Source: Sandaracinaceae bacterium (GTDB lineage Bacteria > Myxococcota_A > Polyangia > Polyangiales > Sandaracinaceae). From it: a DNA stretch of 64,000 nucleotides. The notes beneath the pieces are model-generated. The model had not been told where the DNA came from. It searched no databases and was given only the letters and a program-made list of their open reading frames with translations. Below are positions 41,500 to 50,136 of the stretch, in pieces. Every line of letters begins with the position of its first letter. Positions within the stretch are counted from its first letter, which is position 1. The stretch lies in contig JAVJQK010000128.1 in NCBI GenBank assembly GCA_040218145.1, forward strand, positions 62,001 through 126,000. The letters are read 5' to 3'. Made by a program: the position numbers and the translations under genes.

Positions 41500-43169
41500 C
41501 GCGCGCCGTCGCGGTAGGACTCGACGACGTGGCGCGCGAGGCCGGCCGCGAAGGCGTCGCCGTCGGGCCACGAGATCACGTCCACGCGGATCAGCGCGCG
41601 CTCGGCGATGCCGATGTAGACGTCGTGCCGCGCGTCGGACTCGTAGCGATAGGACGCGCTCGCCGCCGCGCGGAGAGACGTGTCGTCGCGGCGCCGCGCG
41701 CCCTCGGTGACGGTGGAATTGGGGGGCGCCTCGCCGAGGGCCTCGAGGATGGAGGTGATCTCGAGGTCGAGGGTGTCGTCGGGGATCGGCGGGACCGAGA
41801 TGATCGCGACGCCGACCGAGGCCGGGTCGTGCAGCAGGTCGCCGAAGCTCTGGTCGACGCGCAGGGAGTCGTCGCCGACCTCAGCCGGCTGCGGCGCGAG
41901 GCTCGAGGGGACCTGCACGGTGGCGGTGGTGCCGTCGATCACCACGCGCTCGTAGATCGGCGCGGTCGGCGCGGGCTCGAACGCGCCGCCGAGCACGGGG
42001 CCCGCGACCGCCCCGCCCACGAGGAGCGCCACGCACAGGCCGGCCACGATGTTCTGGCCGGGGAGCGGGGTGGGCCGGTCGTGCGCGATGCGGTCGCCGC
42101 GCGGGACGCCGCGGCTGAGCACGAAGTAGAGGAGCAGCGCGCCGACGAGCCCGCCGCCCGCGTGCGCGGCCCAGTCGACGTGGGGCCTGAAGGACGCGGC
42201 GACGTTGAGGCCGAGGTTGATCAGCGCCGTGCGCCGCGCGAGGGCGACCATGGGTGGGGGCAAGAAGCCTGGCGCGAACGCGAAGACGGCCTCCGCCGCG
42301 AGGATGCCCCAGAGCGCGCCGCTCGCGCCGACCGAGACGGCGGCGTCCATGAGGAAGGTGCTCGCGAGCGAGCCGGCGAGCGCGCACGCGGTGTAGAGCA
42401 CGAGGAAGCGCGCCGGCCCGAGGAGCCGCTCGACGAAGCGCCCCAGGATGACGAGCACCATCATGTTGAAGCCGAGGTGCATCACCCCGCCGTGCAGGAA
42501 CGCGCCGGAGACGAGCCGCCACACCTCTCCGTTCATGATCGAGTGGGGCTCGATGCCGCCGAGGCGGATGAGCAGCCGCACGCTGGGATCGAACCCGCCG
42601 AGCGCGGCCTGGAGGCCGAACATCATCAGGTTCGCGGTCAGCAGCGCGTAGGTGACGATGGGGGTCGTGCCGTAGAGCCGCTGCGCGAAGGCGCGCTGCT
42701 CGGTGTTGCGCGCGACCGAGCGGCGGAGGCGATCCTCGAAACCCTCCCAGTCCAGGGCGCGCCCCGGCGCGAGCGCGTCGTCGAGCTTGGCGCCGAGGGG
42801 GCCCTTGCGCGCGTCGTCCCAGCGCGCGCCGTCTTCGCTCACGCCGTGCCAGATCAGCCGGCCCCGGCGGATGGGCGGGGGGGCGTCGCTCTTCAGGGCC
42901 TCGGCCGCCTCCTCGTCGCCGATCACGACGATCGAGGTGGCGCCGACCTGCCAGACGCGGAGGAGCTTGCCGAGCCGCTCCGCGAGCGACGGGTCGCCGA
43001 GGCGCACCACGATGGCGCCGAGCTTGCCGTCCATGTCGCGCGCCGCGACGAGATCCTCGACCGCGGCGACCACGAGGGTGTCGTCCGCGAGGTCCATCAC
43101 CGCGGAATACGCGAGCCGCCGGAAGAGCGGGGCGTTCTCGAGCTGCGCGTCGACGTCTCGGCTGTCCAC
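41496..43169 (-). CDS. Rhomboid family intramembrane serine protease with N- and C-terminal extensions
   Basis: The 557-residue product has a soluble N-terminal domain (about residues 1-165). The rhomboid core of six or so helices follows (about 170-385): LHGGVMHLGFNMMVLVILGR with the HxxxN oxyanion residues, VGASGALWGI with the catalytic Ser (GASGA), and HVDWAAHAGGGLVGALL with the catalytic His. A further helix and a soluble C-terminal domain (about 415-557) complete it. It should cleave transmembrane helices in the inner membrane. Rhomboid-type proteases have been proposed to process MYXO-CTERM/GlyGly-CTERM-like tails, which is of interest given such a signal elsewhere in this window. It is co-transcribed with the LysR gene. 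Confidence 0.93.
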   Translation of the reverse strand: MDSRDVDAQLENAPLFRRLAYSAVMDLADDTLVVAAVEDLVAARDMDGKLGAIVVRLGDPSLAERLGKLLRVWQVGATSIVVIGDEEAAEALKSDAPPPIRRGRLIWHGVSEDGARWDDARKGPLGAKLDDALAPGRALDWEGFEDRLRRSVARNTEQRAFAQRLYGTTPIVTYALLTANLMMFGLQAALGGFDPSVRLLIRLGGIEPHSIMNGEVWRLVSGAFLHGGVMHLGFNMMVLVILGRFVERLLGPARFLVLYTACALAGSLASTFLMDAAVSVGASGALWGILAAEAVFAFAPGFLPPPMVALARRTALINLGLNVAASFRPHVDWAAHAGGGLVGALLLYFVLSRGVPRGDRIAHDRPTPLPGQNIVAGLCVALLVGGAVAGPVLGGAFEPAPTAPIYERVVIDGTTATVQVPSSLAPQPAEVGDDSLRVDQSFGDLLHDPASVGVAIISVPPIPDDTLDLEITSILEALGEAPPNSTVTEGARRRDDTSLRAAASASYRYESDARHDVYIGIAERALIRVDVISWPDGDAFAAGLARHVVESYRDGAR

Positions 43170-43195
43170 GCGGGCATGCTAGCCCGACCTTTGGC

Positions 43196-43459
43196 TCAGT
43201 CGATGGCCCGGCCCCATCCGTCGGTGTCGAGCGCCGCGCCCACCACCTCCACGAAGAGCGCGTCGAGGCCGTCGTCGACCTCCGGCGGGTCCTCGGCCGA
43301 TGCGGGGCGAACGCGCACCGCGGGCGTCACCTCGAGGTCGTAGAGGCTCTCGTCGAGCACCATGCGTCGATGGCACCCGCTGTCTTCGTAGTGGAGCTCC
43401 GCGATCAGGTGATCCGGATGCGGCTCCCCCGCCGGCGCCCGCGCTCGTCGTCCCGTCAT
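43196..43459 (-). CDS. Small hypothetical acidic protein
   Basis: The 87-residue protein has no signal peptide. It contains DHLIAELHYEDSGCHRRMVL and an acidic C-terminal half (EVDDGLDALFVEVVGAALDT). I do not recognise the family. It lies upstream of the rhomboid gene on the same strand with a 26-bp gap, so it may head that operon. A longer upstream start is not supported. Confidence 0.6.
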   Translation of the reverse strand: MTGRRARAPAGEPHPDHLIAELHYEDSGCHRRMVLDESLYDLEVTPAVRVRPASAEDPPEVDDGLDALFVEVVGAALDTDGWGRAID

Positions 43460-43582
43460 GCCTGCCCCCCTGCGCTCGCAGGTGCGCACGCTCGGAACAC
43501 GGGCAACGGTGCCAACCCGGAGACGCGCCAACCAGGGAGGCGGGTCATCGCGCGGCGCGGACTCTGACGGTATCCTCCACGC

Positions 43583-44317
43583 ATGAGCGCCAACGAGGCA
43601 GCCAACCCGCTCGCGCCGCCGATCCCGCCCGGCGAGGACGAGCTGCCCTACAGCGATGGGGAGCCCTTGGAGAGCGAGACCCACCGCGAGCAGATGCAGC
43701 TGCTCATCGAGACCCTGAACGCGCACTGGGCCACCCGCGACGACTTCTATTGCGGCGGGAACATGTTCGTGTACTTCAGCGAGACGCAGGTCCGACACAA
43801 CGACTTCCGTGGTCCGGACGTGTTCGTCGTGCTCGACACGACCCGGCGCGTCCGCAAGTCATGGGTCGTCTGGCAGGAGGAGCGCACGCCGGACGTCGTG
43901 ATCGAGCTCCTGAGCGCCTCCACCGAGCACCGCGACCGCGGCGAGAAGATGCGCATCTACGAGCGTGTGCTGAAGGTCGGCCACTACTTCCTCTACGACC
44001 CCGTCAGCGGCGCGCTCGAGGGCTACCGCCTCCGAGACCGGAGCTACGAGCCGATCGAGGAGGACGACGGGCTGCTCGAGGCCAGCTCGCTCGGGCTCTC
44101 GCTGGGGGTCTGGCGCGGCGCGCACCACGGCGTCGAGGGCGACTGGCTGCGCTGGTACGAGGAGGGCGAGCCGATCCCGACGCCCGAAGAGCGCGCGGCG
44201 ACGGCGGCGGCGCGGGCGGAGGCCGAGGCGGCACGCGCCGACGCCGAGCGGGCCCGCGCCGATCGGCTCGAGGAGCAGCTCGCGGCCTACCGCGCCAGGT
44301 TCGGCGACATCGACTGA
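43583..44317 (+). CDS. Uma2 family (DUF820) putative endonuclease
   Basis: The 244-residue protein belongs to the restriction-endonuclease-like Uma2 family. It has DFRGPDVFVVLDT (catalytic Asp region), TPDVVIELLSASTEHRD and KMRIYERVLKVGHYFLYDP, the spaced D-ExK-like core. The C-terminal 45 residues form a charged coiled coil (AARAEAEAARADAERARADR), common in members from myxobacteria and cyanobacteria. Nuclease activity is predicted for the fold, but the biological role is unknown. The gene is monocistronic. Confidence 0.88.
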   Translation: MSANEAANPLAPPIPPGEDELPYSDGEPLESETHREQMQLLIETLNAHWATRDDFYCGGNMFVYFSETQVRHNDFRGPDVFVVLDTTRRVRKSWVVWQEERTPDVVIELLSASTEHRDRGEKMRIYERVLKVGHYFLYDPVSGALEGYRLRDRSYEPIEEDDGLLEASSLGLSLGVWRGAHHGVEGDWLRWYEEGEPIPTPEERAATAAARAEAEAARADAERARADRLEEQLAAYRARFGDID

Positions 44318-44344
44318 GAGAGGCTCGGTATCACTCGGCCGGTG

Positions 44345-45187
44345 TCACTCGGCCGGGGCGCCGCCGAGGAGCGACTGGGCGAGGCCGATGAGCTGGCGGA
44401 GGGCGGCCTGCGTGGCCGCGGGCGGCGGGGTGGTCTCGGGGGCGTCGGCGCTGTCGGCTTCGGGCGCGGTGACGGCTTCGGGCGCGGCGGGCGCCTCGGC
44501 CACGGGCGCCGAGGGCGCCGGGGTGGCCTGAGGGCCGCCCTCGGGCGTGACGGCGCCGGTCGCGGTGTCGACCGCGCCGCGCGCGACCTGTTCGACGAAG
44601 GGCGGGATGATGCCGAAGGCGGGGCGCGGGGGCTCGGGGTCGGCGAGCACGGGCGCCTCGACCAGGTCCGGGACGGGCGGCTGGGGGGCGCTGGCGACGG
44701 CGGGCGCGCTCGGCGGGCTCAGCTGCGCGAAGACCTGCGTGACGTAGACGCCGCGGCCGTTGGCGCGCGAGCCGAGGCCGACGTGGGTCACGCTGGGGTT
44801 GAGCAGGTTGGCGAGGTGGGCCTCGCTCGCCTCGAGCGCCGCCTGGGCCTGGACCGCGTCGCGGTGGAAGGCGACGTTCTCGGCGATCACGCCCGCCTCG
44901 ACGCCGGCGCGGCGGACGCGGTCCTCCGGGGTGCCGGTCTCCGGAGAGACGTGCGCGAGCTGCCCGCGCTCGAGCATGTCGCTCGTGTGGGCCCGGGCCA
45001 CGGCGTCCAGCTCGCCCGAGCGGCCCAGGGGCTGGAGCTGACGCTCCACCCGGAGCGCGTTGATGCGGTTCAGCATCGCCTCCTCACCCGCCGCGTCGAA
45101 ACCCGCCGCGTCGAAATCTTGCGCCGAGGCCACGTGAGCGAGGCCGAAGGCGGCGAAGAGGGCGGAGAGGAAGACGAGACGACGCAT
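44345..45187 (-). CDS. Secreted CAP/SCP-domain protein
   Basis: The 280-residue product has a signal peptide (LVFLSALFAAFGLAHVASAQ). The CAP domain at about residues 35-155 holds MLNRINALRVERQLQPL, HTSDMLERGQLAHVSPETG, VIAENVAF and HLANLLNPSVTHVGLGSR. CAP domains occur in secreted proteins such as sporulation protein YkwD. A Pro/Ala-rich low-complexity linker (about 160-250) leads to a short C-terminal helix (LRQLIGLAQSLLGG). The gene is divergent from the lipoprotein operon at 45404. Confidence 0.88.
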   Translation of the reverse strand: MRRLVFLSALFAAFGLAHVASAQDFDAAGFDAAGEEAMLNRINALRVERQLQPLGRSGELDAVARAHTSDMLERGQLAHVSPETGTPEDRVRRAGVEAGVIAENVAFHRDAVQAQAALEASEAHLANLLNPSVTHVGLGSRANGRGVYVTQVFAQLSPPSAPAVASAPQPPVPDLVEAPVLADPEPPRPAFGIIPPFVEQVARGAVDTATGAVTPEGGPQATPAPSAPVAEAPAAPEAVTAPEADSADAPETTPPPAATQAALRQLIGLAQSLLGGAPAE

Positions 45188-45403
45188 GTGAAGGCTCCAG
45201 GGTGAGGGCACGGAGATGCTCTGCAGAAAGCGATCCACGCGCGGGTTGGCGGGCGAGACGCCCCTCCGTGCCCGGAATGGGGGCGCGCGTTCACGGTCCG
45301 ACCCCCACGCCCGTTCACACGGGCTGCGGCCAAGGATCGGGCCGCGCATCCGTCCGACGCTTGCGTCATCGTGGAGAACATCGTGGAGAACATGGTGGAG
45401 AGG

Positions 45404-46282
45404 ATGCCGCTCCGGGTCGTCGCCGCGATCCTGCTCGCCGCCGGCTGCGCGCCGGTCTCGGCGCAGCCGCGCGGCGCCCCCTCGCCCGCGAGCGCGGCGC
45501 CGAGGTCGGCCGTCACGGCGCCGGTGGAGCTGCGGGTCTCGCTCGACGAGAACACCCACTACCGCCGCAGCCGCGAGGCCTTCGCGGGCGACGTCGGTGG
45601 GCACGCGCTCCGCTTCGAGGTGACGAGCGCGCTGGAGCTCCGCCCCCTCGGCGCGGGGCGGGTCCTGTGTCTCGAGCAGGTGGAGCGCCTCGACTACGCG
45701 CGCGACGGCGAGCCCGCGTCGCCTCCCTCCGGCAGCCACGGCGCGAGCCAGATCACCCTCCGGTCGATCGTCGACGCGCGCAACGAGCTGGTCGAGGGCC
45801 CGGACGCGCAGCGCGGCGGCCGGCTCCTGCGCGCGAGCCTGCTCGCCGCGGTCGAGGCGCTGCGCGTTCACCTGCCCGCGCACCCCGTGCAGGGAGGCGA
45901 CCGCTGGAGCGCGCCGCGCGTCACGCTCGCGCCCGAGGGGCTGCGCGGGATCACCCTCGACGTGGACCTCGACTACGTGCTGATGGACGTCGTCAACGGC
46001 GAGGCGCAGATCGGCTGGGAGGGCCGTCTGGAGGTGCGCCCGTTCGCGGCGCTCGGCGGCCGCATCGAGGGGCGGGGCGAGGTCAGCGGCGTGTCGTGGC
46101 TGTCGCTCGAGGACGGGGTGGCGGGGCACACGGAGCTCGACCTGATGCTCGCCGCGCGGCCGGCCGGCGCGTCCGAGGCGCTCGAGCTGATCCGCGTCGG
46201 GGTGAAGTACGCCGAGCGCACCGAGCGCGTGAGCGGCGGGGGCGACGAGATTCCGGAGGGGGATCCGAGGCGGCTCTGGTAA
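45404..46282 (+). CDS. Lipoprotein, first gene of a three-gene operon
   Basis: The 292-residue product begins MPLRVVAAILLAAGC, a lipoprotein signal. The mature protein is beta-rich and repetitive (VELRVSLDENTHYRRSREAF, RGITLDVDLDYVLMDVVNGE) with no recognisable motif; it may be a periplasmic beta-sandwich. The start is ambiguous. Three near-identical 12-bp units (GTGGAGAACATC, GTGGAGAACATG, GTGGAGAGGATG) at 45371-45406 offer several in-frame GTG/ATG starts, each with a GGAG. The last ATG gives the best signal peptide. It is followed 10 bp later by the amidohydrolase gene. Confidence 0.7.
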   Translation: MPLRVVAAILLAAGCAPVSAQPRGAPSPASAAPRSAVTAPVELRVSLDENTHYRRSREAFAGDVGGHALRFEVTSALELRPLGAGRVLCLEQVERLDYARDGEPASPPSGSHGASQITLRSIVDARNELVEGPDAQRGGRLLRASLLAAVEALRVHLPAHPVQGGDRWSAPRVTLAPEGLRGITLDVDLDYVLMDVVNGEAQIGWEGRLEVRPFAALGGRIEGRGEVSGVSWLSLEDGVAGHTELDLMLAARPAGASEALELIRVGVKYAERTERVSGGGDEIPEGDPRRLW

Positions 46283-46292
46283 TCCAGATCCC

Positions 46293-47105
46293 ATGACCAT
46301 CGTCGACGCCTGGATCCAGCACCCGACGCCCGCCTTCATCGGGCACGACATGTTCGCCTCGCTCCGCCGTTGGATGGGGCTGACGGAGATCCCCGAGAGC
46401 ATCCCGATCGAGCTCACGCTCGGCGCGCTCGAGAGCGCCGGGGTCTCTCGCGCGCTGGTGAGCGCGTGGCACGGGCCCGAGGGCGCGATGATCTCGAACG
46501 ACGAGGTGGCGGGCTTCGTCGCGCAGGCGCCCGATCGGCTGCTCGGCGTGGCGTCGGTGGATCTGCGGCGCCCGATGGAGGCGGTGCGCGAGCTGCGCCG
46601 CTGCGTCGAGGAGCTCGGCTTCAAGGGCCTGCGCATGCTGCCGTGGCTCTGGGAGCTGCCGCCCGACGACCGCCGCTACTACCCGCTCTACGCGGCGTGC
46701 GTCGAGCTGGGCGTGCCCTTCTGTCTGCAAGTCGGCCACGCGGGGCCGCTGCGCCCGAGCGAGCCGGGCCGGCCGATCCCCTACCTCGACCGCGTCGCGT
46801 GCGACTTCCCCGAGCTGACGATCGTCGGCGGGCACATCGGCTACCCTTGGACGACCGAGATGATCGCGATGGCGACGAAGTACGAGAACGTCTTCATCGA
46901 CACCTCGGCCTACAAGCCGAGCCGCTACCCGGACGAGCTCGTCGCGTTCATGCAGAAGCACGGCCGGCGCAAGGTGCTCTTCGGCAGCAACTTCCCGATG
47001 ATCCAGCCCGCCGCGTGCGTGGCGCAGCTCGACGCGCTCGGCCTCGACGAGGAGGCGCGCGCGCTCTTTCTCGCGGGCAACGCCGAGCGCGTGTTCCGGC
47101 TCTGA
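46293..47105 (+). CDS. Amidohydrolase family protein (ACMSD-like, amidohydrolase 2)
   Basis: The 270-residue cytosolic protein has the metal-dependent TIM-barrel pattern of amidohydrolase 2/ACMSD-like enzymes: DAWIQHPTPAFIG at the N-terminus, FKGLRMLPWLWELPPDD, VPFCLQVGHAG, GGHIGYPWTTEM and VLFGSNFPMIQP. The HxH of the first strand appears as a single His, and the usual Asp of the GSD-P motif is Asn, so the metal site may be altered; similar GSNFP variants exist within the family. It is in an operon between a lipoprotein and a metallophosphoesterase gene. The substrate is unknown. Confidence 0.85.
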   Translation: MTIVDAWIQHPTPAFIGHDMFASLRRWMGLTEIPESIPIELTLGALESAGVSRALVSAWHGPEGAMISNDEVAGFVAQAPDRLLGVASVDLRRPMEAVRELRRCVEELGFKGLRMLPWLWELPPDDRRYYPLYAACVELGVPFCLQVGHAGPLRPSEPGRPIPYLDRVACDFPELTIVGGHIGYPWTTEMIAMATKYENVFIDTSAYKPSRYPDELVAFMQKHGRRKVLFGSNFPMIQPAACVAQLDALGLDEEARALFLAGNAERVFRL

Positions 47106-47120
47106 CGTACGATCGTCGCC

Positions 47121-48815
47121 GTGAACGTCCGTACTCTTCTCCTCTGCTCCCTCCTGTGCGCCTGCGACGGCGAGGTCCTCGACGACGACGCGGGGCTCGA
47201 CGGCGGCCGCGACGCGGCGCAGATCGACGCCGGGCCTCAGATCCTCTACGCGGCGTGCGAAGAGCTCGCCCCGCCGAGCGACCCGCCGCTGGCGCCCGTG
47301 GCCAGCACGCTGGTCGGCACGATCGCGCCCGAGAACACGCCGCTGTCCGAGCCCGGCGCGCAGAATCCGGCGTCCGAGCGCGGCGAGCGCGGCTACCGCG
47401 AGATGGGGCTCGACCTCTACGCGCGCGGCCCGGCGTGGGACCGCGTGCTCCGCACCGACCTCGGCGGCGACGCGCCCCCCGACTCCGGGCGCCGCTCGCT
47501 CGCGTACTTCGTGCACTACTCGGACTTCCAGCTCGTCGACGACGAGTCCCCGACCCGGCTCGCGCTGACGGACACGCCGGGCATCCCGGGCGGCCTCCGC
47601 GCGCAGGAAGCTTATTTGCCACGCGCCGTCTCGGCGATGAACCGCACGCTCACGCGCATCGCGCGGCCCGAGCGCCCCTACGACTTCGCGGTGCTGACCG
47701 GCGACTGCGCCGACAGCGCGCAGTACAACGAGACGCGCTGGGTCATCGACCTGATGAACGGCGCGGCCGGCCTGCACACCGACTCCGGCGACGACGACGA
47801 TCCGCTCCCCGGCCCCGACAACGACCCGAAGGACCCGTTCGACGCCGTCGCGTTCCCCGCGCCGTGGCTTTACGTGCCCGGCAACCACGACGTGCTCGTG
47901 GTGGGCATCTCGCTCCTCGACAGCCGCCTGACCGAGGCGGCGGTGGGCACCGACCCGATCGGCGGCACCCGCGACTACCGCCGCCCGTTCGGCGCGGTGA
48001 GCACGCGCGCCGTCGTCGCCGACCCGGATCGGCGGCTCGTCACGCGCGACGAGATCGTGCAGCTGCTCCTCGACGACACCGACGGCGCGGGCCCGCCCGG
48101 GCACGGCTTCGAGAGCGACGACGATCTCTCGAACGGCGCCCACTACGCCTACGACGCGGTGCCAGGACTCTTGCGGGTCCTAAACCTGGACACCAACGAC
48201 GACACGGGCGGCTCGAACGGGCTCGTGCACCGCGCCGCCGTCGACGCGTTCTTGATCCCGGAGCTCGAGCGCGCCCGAACGGACGGCGTGCTCGTGATGC
48301 TCGCCTCGCATCACGCGACCGGCTCCATCGACACCTTCCGCGGTCAGCTCGGCACCGAGGTCGTGCCCGACGCGGTGCCGCCGCGCGAGCTCGAGCAGAT
48401 CGTCGCCGGCTACGAGAACGTCATCGCGTGGCTGGTCGGGCACAGCCACGCCAACCGGGTGCGCGCGGTCGCGGGCGCCGACGCCGATCACCCGGGCTAC
48501 TGGGAGATCATGACGTCCGCGATGGCCGACTACCCCGGCCAGGCGCGCGTCATCGAGCTGGTGGACAACGGGGACGGCACGCTGTCGATCCTGGCCACCC
48601 TGATCGACTTCGACGAGGAGAGCTGCGCGGAGCGGCGCTACCGGCGGCTGCTCGTGCTCGAGCACGTGACGCGCTGGGGCGATCCGTCCAACGAGGATCC
48701 GCGGAGCCTCAACGTGGAGCTGATCCGGACGGCGCCGCCCGGCGCGAGCGCGGCGATCGGCGCGGCGATGGGCCACGACCGCCTCGAGAGCGAGACCACG
48801 CTCCGCGGGGAGTGA
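47121..48815 (+). CDS. Metallophosphoesterase lipoprotein
   Basis: The 564-residue product has a lipoprotein signal (TLLLCSLLCAC) and an Asp-rich linker. The calcineurin-like phosphoesterase motifs are present in order: YFVHYSDFQLVDDESP (first motif, with Gln in place of the usual second-metal His), LTGDCADSAQYNE, YVPGNHD, ASHHATG and WLVGHSHANRVR. The enzyme should act on phosphoesters outside the inner membrane with two metal ions. It starts with GTG and is the last gene of the operon that begins at 45404, with gaps of 10 and 15 bp. Confidence 0.9.
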   Translation: MNVRTLLLCSLLCACDGEVLDDDAGLDGGRDAAQIDAGPQILYAACEELAPPSDPPLAPVASTLVGTIAPENTPLSEPGAQNPASERGERGYREMGLDLYARGPAWDRVLRTDLGGDAPPDSGRRSLAYFVHYSDFQLVDDESPTRLALTDTPGIPGGLRAQEAYLPRAVSAMNRTLTRIARPERPYDFAVLTGDCADSAQYNETRWVIDLMNGAAGLHTDSGDDDDPLPGPDNDPKDPFDAVAFPAPWLYVPGNHDVLVVGISLLDSRLTEAAVGTDPIGGTRDYRRPFGAVSTRAVVADPDRRLVTRDEIVQLLLDDTDGAGPPGHGFESDDDLSNGAHYAYDAVPGLLRVLNLDTNDDTGGSNGLVHRAAVDAFLIPELERARTDGVLVMLASHHATGSIDTFRGQLGTEVVPDAVPPRELEQIVAGYENVIAWLVGHSHANRVRAVAGADADHPGYWEIMTSAMADYPGQARVIELVDNGDGTLSILATLIDFDEESCAERRYRRLLVLEHVTRWGDPSNEDPRSLNVELIRTAPPGASAAIGAAMGHDRLESETTLRGE

Positions 48816-48821
48816 CGCGCT

Positions 48822-48917
48822 TCACGCCCCCATCAGCTCGAGGCGATTGCCGAACGGATCCCAGACGTGCACGCGGCGCAGGCCCGCGACGGGATCGCTC
48901 GGCTTCGTGCGCGCGCC
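48822..48917 (-). pseudogene. 3' remnant of a glyoxalase/VOC-family gene
   Basis: The last 31 codons read ...RTKPSDPVAGLRRVHVWDPF GNRLELMGA and stop, a textbook C-terminus of a vicinal oxygen chelate (glyoxalase/bleomycin resistance) protein. Upstream, where the rest of the domain should be, is a 165-bp hairpin element (48919-49083) that begins one base after the recognisable part. The remainder of the gene is absent. The gene has been truncated, apparently with breakpoint at the hairpin. Confidence 0.65.
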
Positions 48918-48918
48918 C

Positions 48919-49083
48919 AGCAGGGTCCGGCGAAGATGCGCGCGATGCATCGCCGAGCGCGACGGCGTGTCCAGCGCGCCGGGCCGACGACGAAATGCTG
49001 AAGCATTTCGGAGGAGCGACTGGCGCGCTGGGCGCGCTGTCCCGCCGGCGAGGCGCGCGCAGTCATCTTCGCCGGACCCTGCT
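48919..49083. repeat. Long hairpin element, copy B, with perfect 20-bp arms
   Basis: The 165-bp element has outer arms AGCAGGGTCCGGCGAAGATG (48919-48938) and its exact reverse complement (49064-49083). It has imperfect inner pairing (AGCGCGCC / GGCGCGCT) and a perfect tip CGAAATGCT-GA-AGCATTTCG (48991-49010). The centre is exactly midway between the arms. It shares tip and size with the element at 18040-18190, and its arm is related to CCGTTGAAG there. It separates a truncated gene from the start of the next gene by 11 bp. Confidence 0.85.
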
Positions 49084-49094
49084 AGGCTCCCGCC

Positions 49095-50117
49095 GTGGAC
49101 CGAAGGGCCGTCCTCTACGCGCTCGGCGTGGTGGCGCTGGTGGCGTTGGGCGCCTTCGTCTGGCTGGCCGACGAGACCTCCGAGACGCCGCGCGTCGAGG
49201 TGCCGATGCGCATGATCCCCCTCGCGGGCGGCGCGGAGCACGCGAGCGCGGAGATCAGCGCGATGGCGTGGTCCGGCGATCGGCTCGTGTTGCTCCCGCA
49301 GTACCCCGGGCTGCTGGAGGGCCTCGCGTCGGGCACCGCGTTCGTGATCGAGCGTGCGCAGCTGAGCGCGTTCCTCGCGGGCGAGCGAGAGGCGGTGGAG
49401 GTCGGGCACGTGCAGGTCGTCGCCAACGGCATGGAGACCGCCATCGAAGGCTTCGACGGCTTCGAGGCGATCCTCTTCGACGGCGAGGACGTCTTCGCGA
49501 CGGTCGAGGCGCGGCGCGACGACGCGCAGACGGTGGGCTGGCTGCTCCGCGGTCGCGTCGAAGGTGACCTCGAGCGCATCGTCTTCGATCCGAGCCAGCG
49601 CGCCCGGCTCCCGGCGCAGAACGACCTCGGCAACACGGGCTACGAGGCGCTGGTGCTCCACGACGACCGGCTGCTCGCCATCTACGAGACCAACGGAGAC
49701 GTCAACGCGCGTCCGCAGGCGCTCGCCTTCGACCGCGCGCTCCGCCCGCTCGAGCCGCTGACCGTCGCGCCGCTCGAGTATCGCGTGACCGACGCGACCG
49801 AGGTCGACGCCGACGGCCGCTTCTGGGTGACGAACTACCACTGGCCGGGCGCGCCCTGGCAGCCGGGCGTGTGCGAGCTGACGGAGCGCTACGGCGAGGG
49901 CGAGAGCCACGCTCGGTGTCGCACCGTCGAGCGGCTCGTGGAGCTCGAGATCGCCCGGGATCGGATCAGCGTGACGGAGACCCCGCCCATCCTGTTCGAG
50001 CTGGTGGACGACGACCACGCGCGGAACTGGGAGGGCGCGGTGCGGTTCGAGGGCGGCTTCCTCGTGGTGACCGACGAGCACCCCGCGTCGATCCTCGCCT
50101 ACGTGCCTCTGCCGTGA
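49095..50117 (+). CDS. Membrane-anchored phytase-like (esterase-like) propeller protein
   Basis: The 340-residue product starts with GTG and has one N-terminal transmembrane anchor (VLYALGVVALVALGAFVWLA). The rest resembles the 'esterase-like activity of phytase' domain, a beta-propeller: EISAMAWSGDRLVLLPQYPG, GFEAILFDGEDVFATVEARR, NTGYEALVLHDDRLLAIYET, DADGRFWVTNYHWPG. It would face the periplasm. The activity is not established. Its start codon lies immediately after a long hairpin, so any promoter must sit within or beyond that element. The next gene begins 19 bp downstream. Confidence 0.78.
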   Translation: MDRRAVLYALGVVALVALGAFVWLADETSETPRVEVPMRMIPLAGGAEHASAEISAMAWSGDRLVLLPQYPGLLEGLASGTAFVIERAQLSAFLAGEREAVEVGHVQVVANGMETAIEGFDGFEAILFDGEDVFATVEARRDDAQTVGWLLRGRVEGDLERIVFDPSQRARLPAQNDLGNTGYEALVLHDDRLLAIYETNGDVNARPQALAFDRALRPLEPLTVAPLEYRVTDATEVDADGRFWVTNYHWPGAPWQPGVCELTERYGEGESHARCRTVERLVELEIARDRISVTETPPILFELVDDDHARNWEGAVRFEGGFLVVTDEHPASILAYVPLP

Positions 50118-50136
50118 ACTGGGCTATTGAGCGCTC

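Noticed and set aside
46293-47105. Catalytically dead amidohydrolase as a notable finding
   Set aside because: GSNFP in place of GSDxP and a reduced N-terminal His motif are seen, but similar variants are common in this family, so loss of activity cannot be argued from sequence alone.
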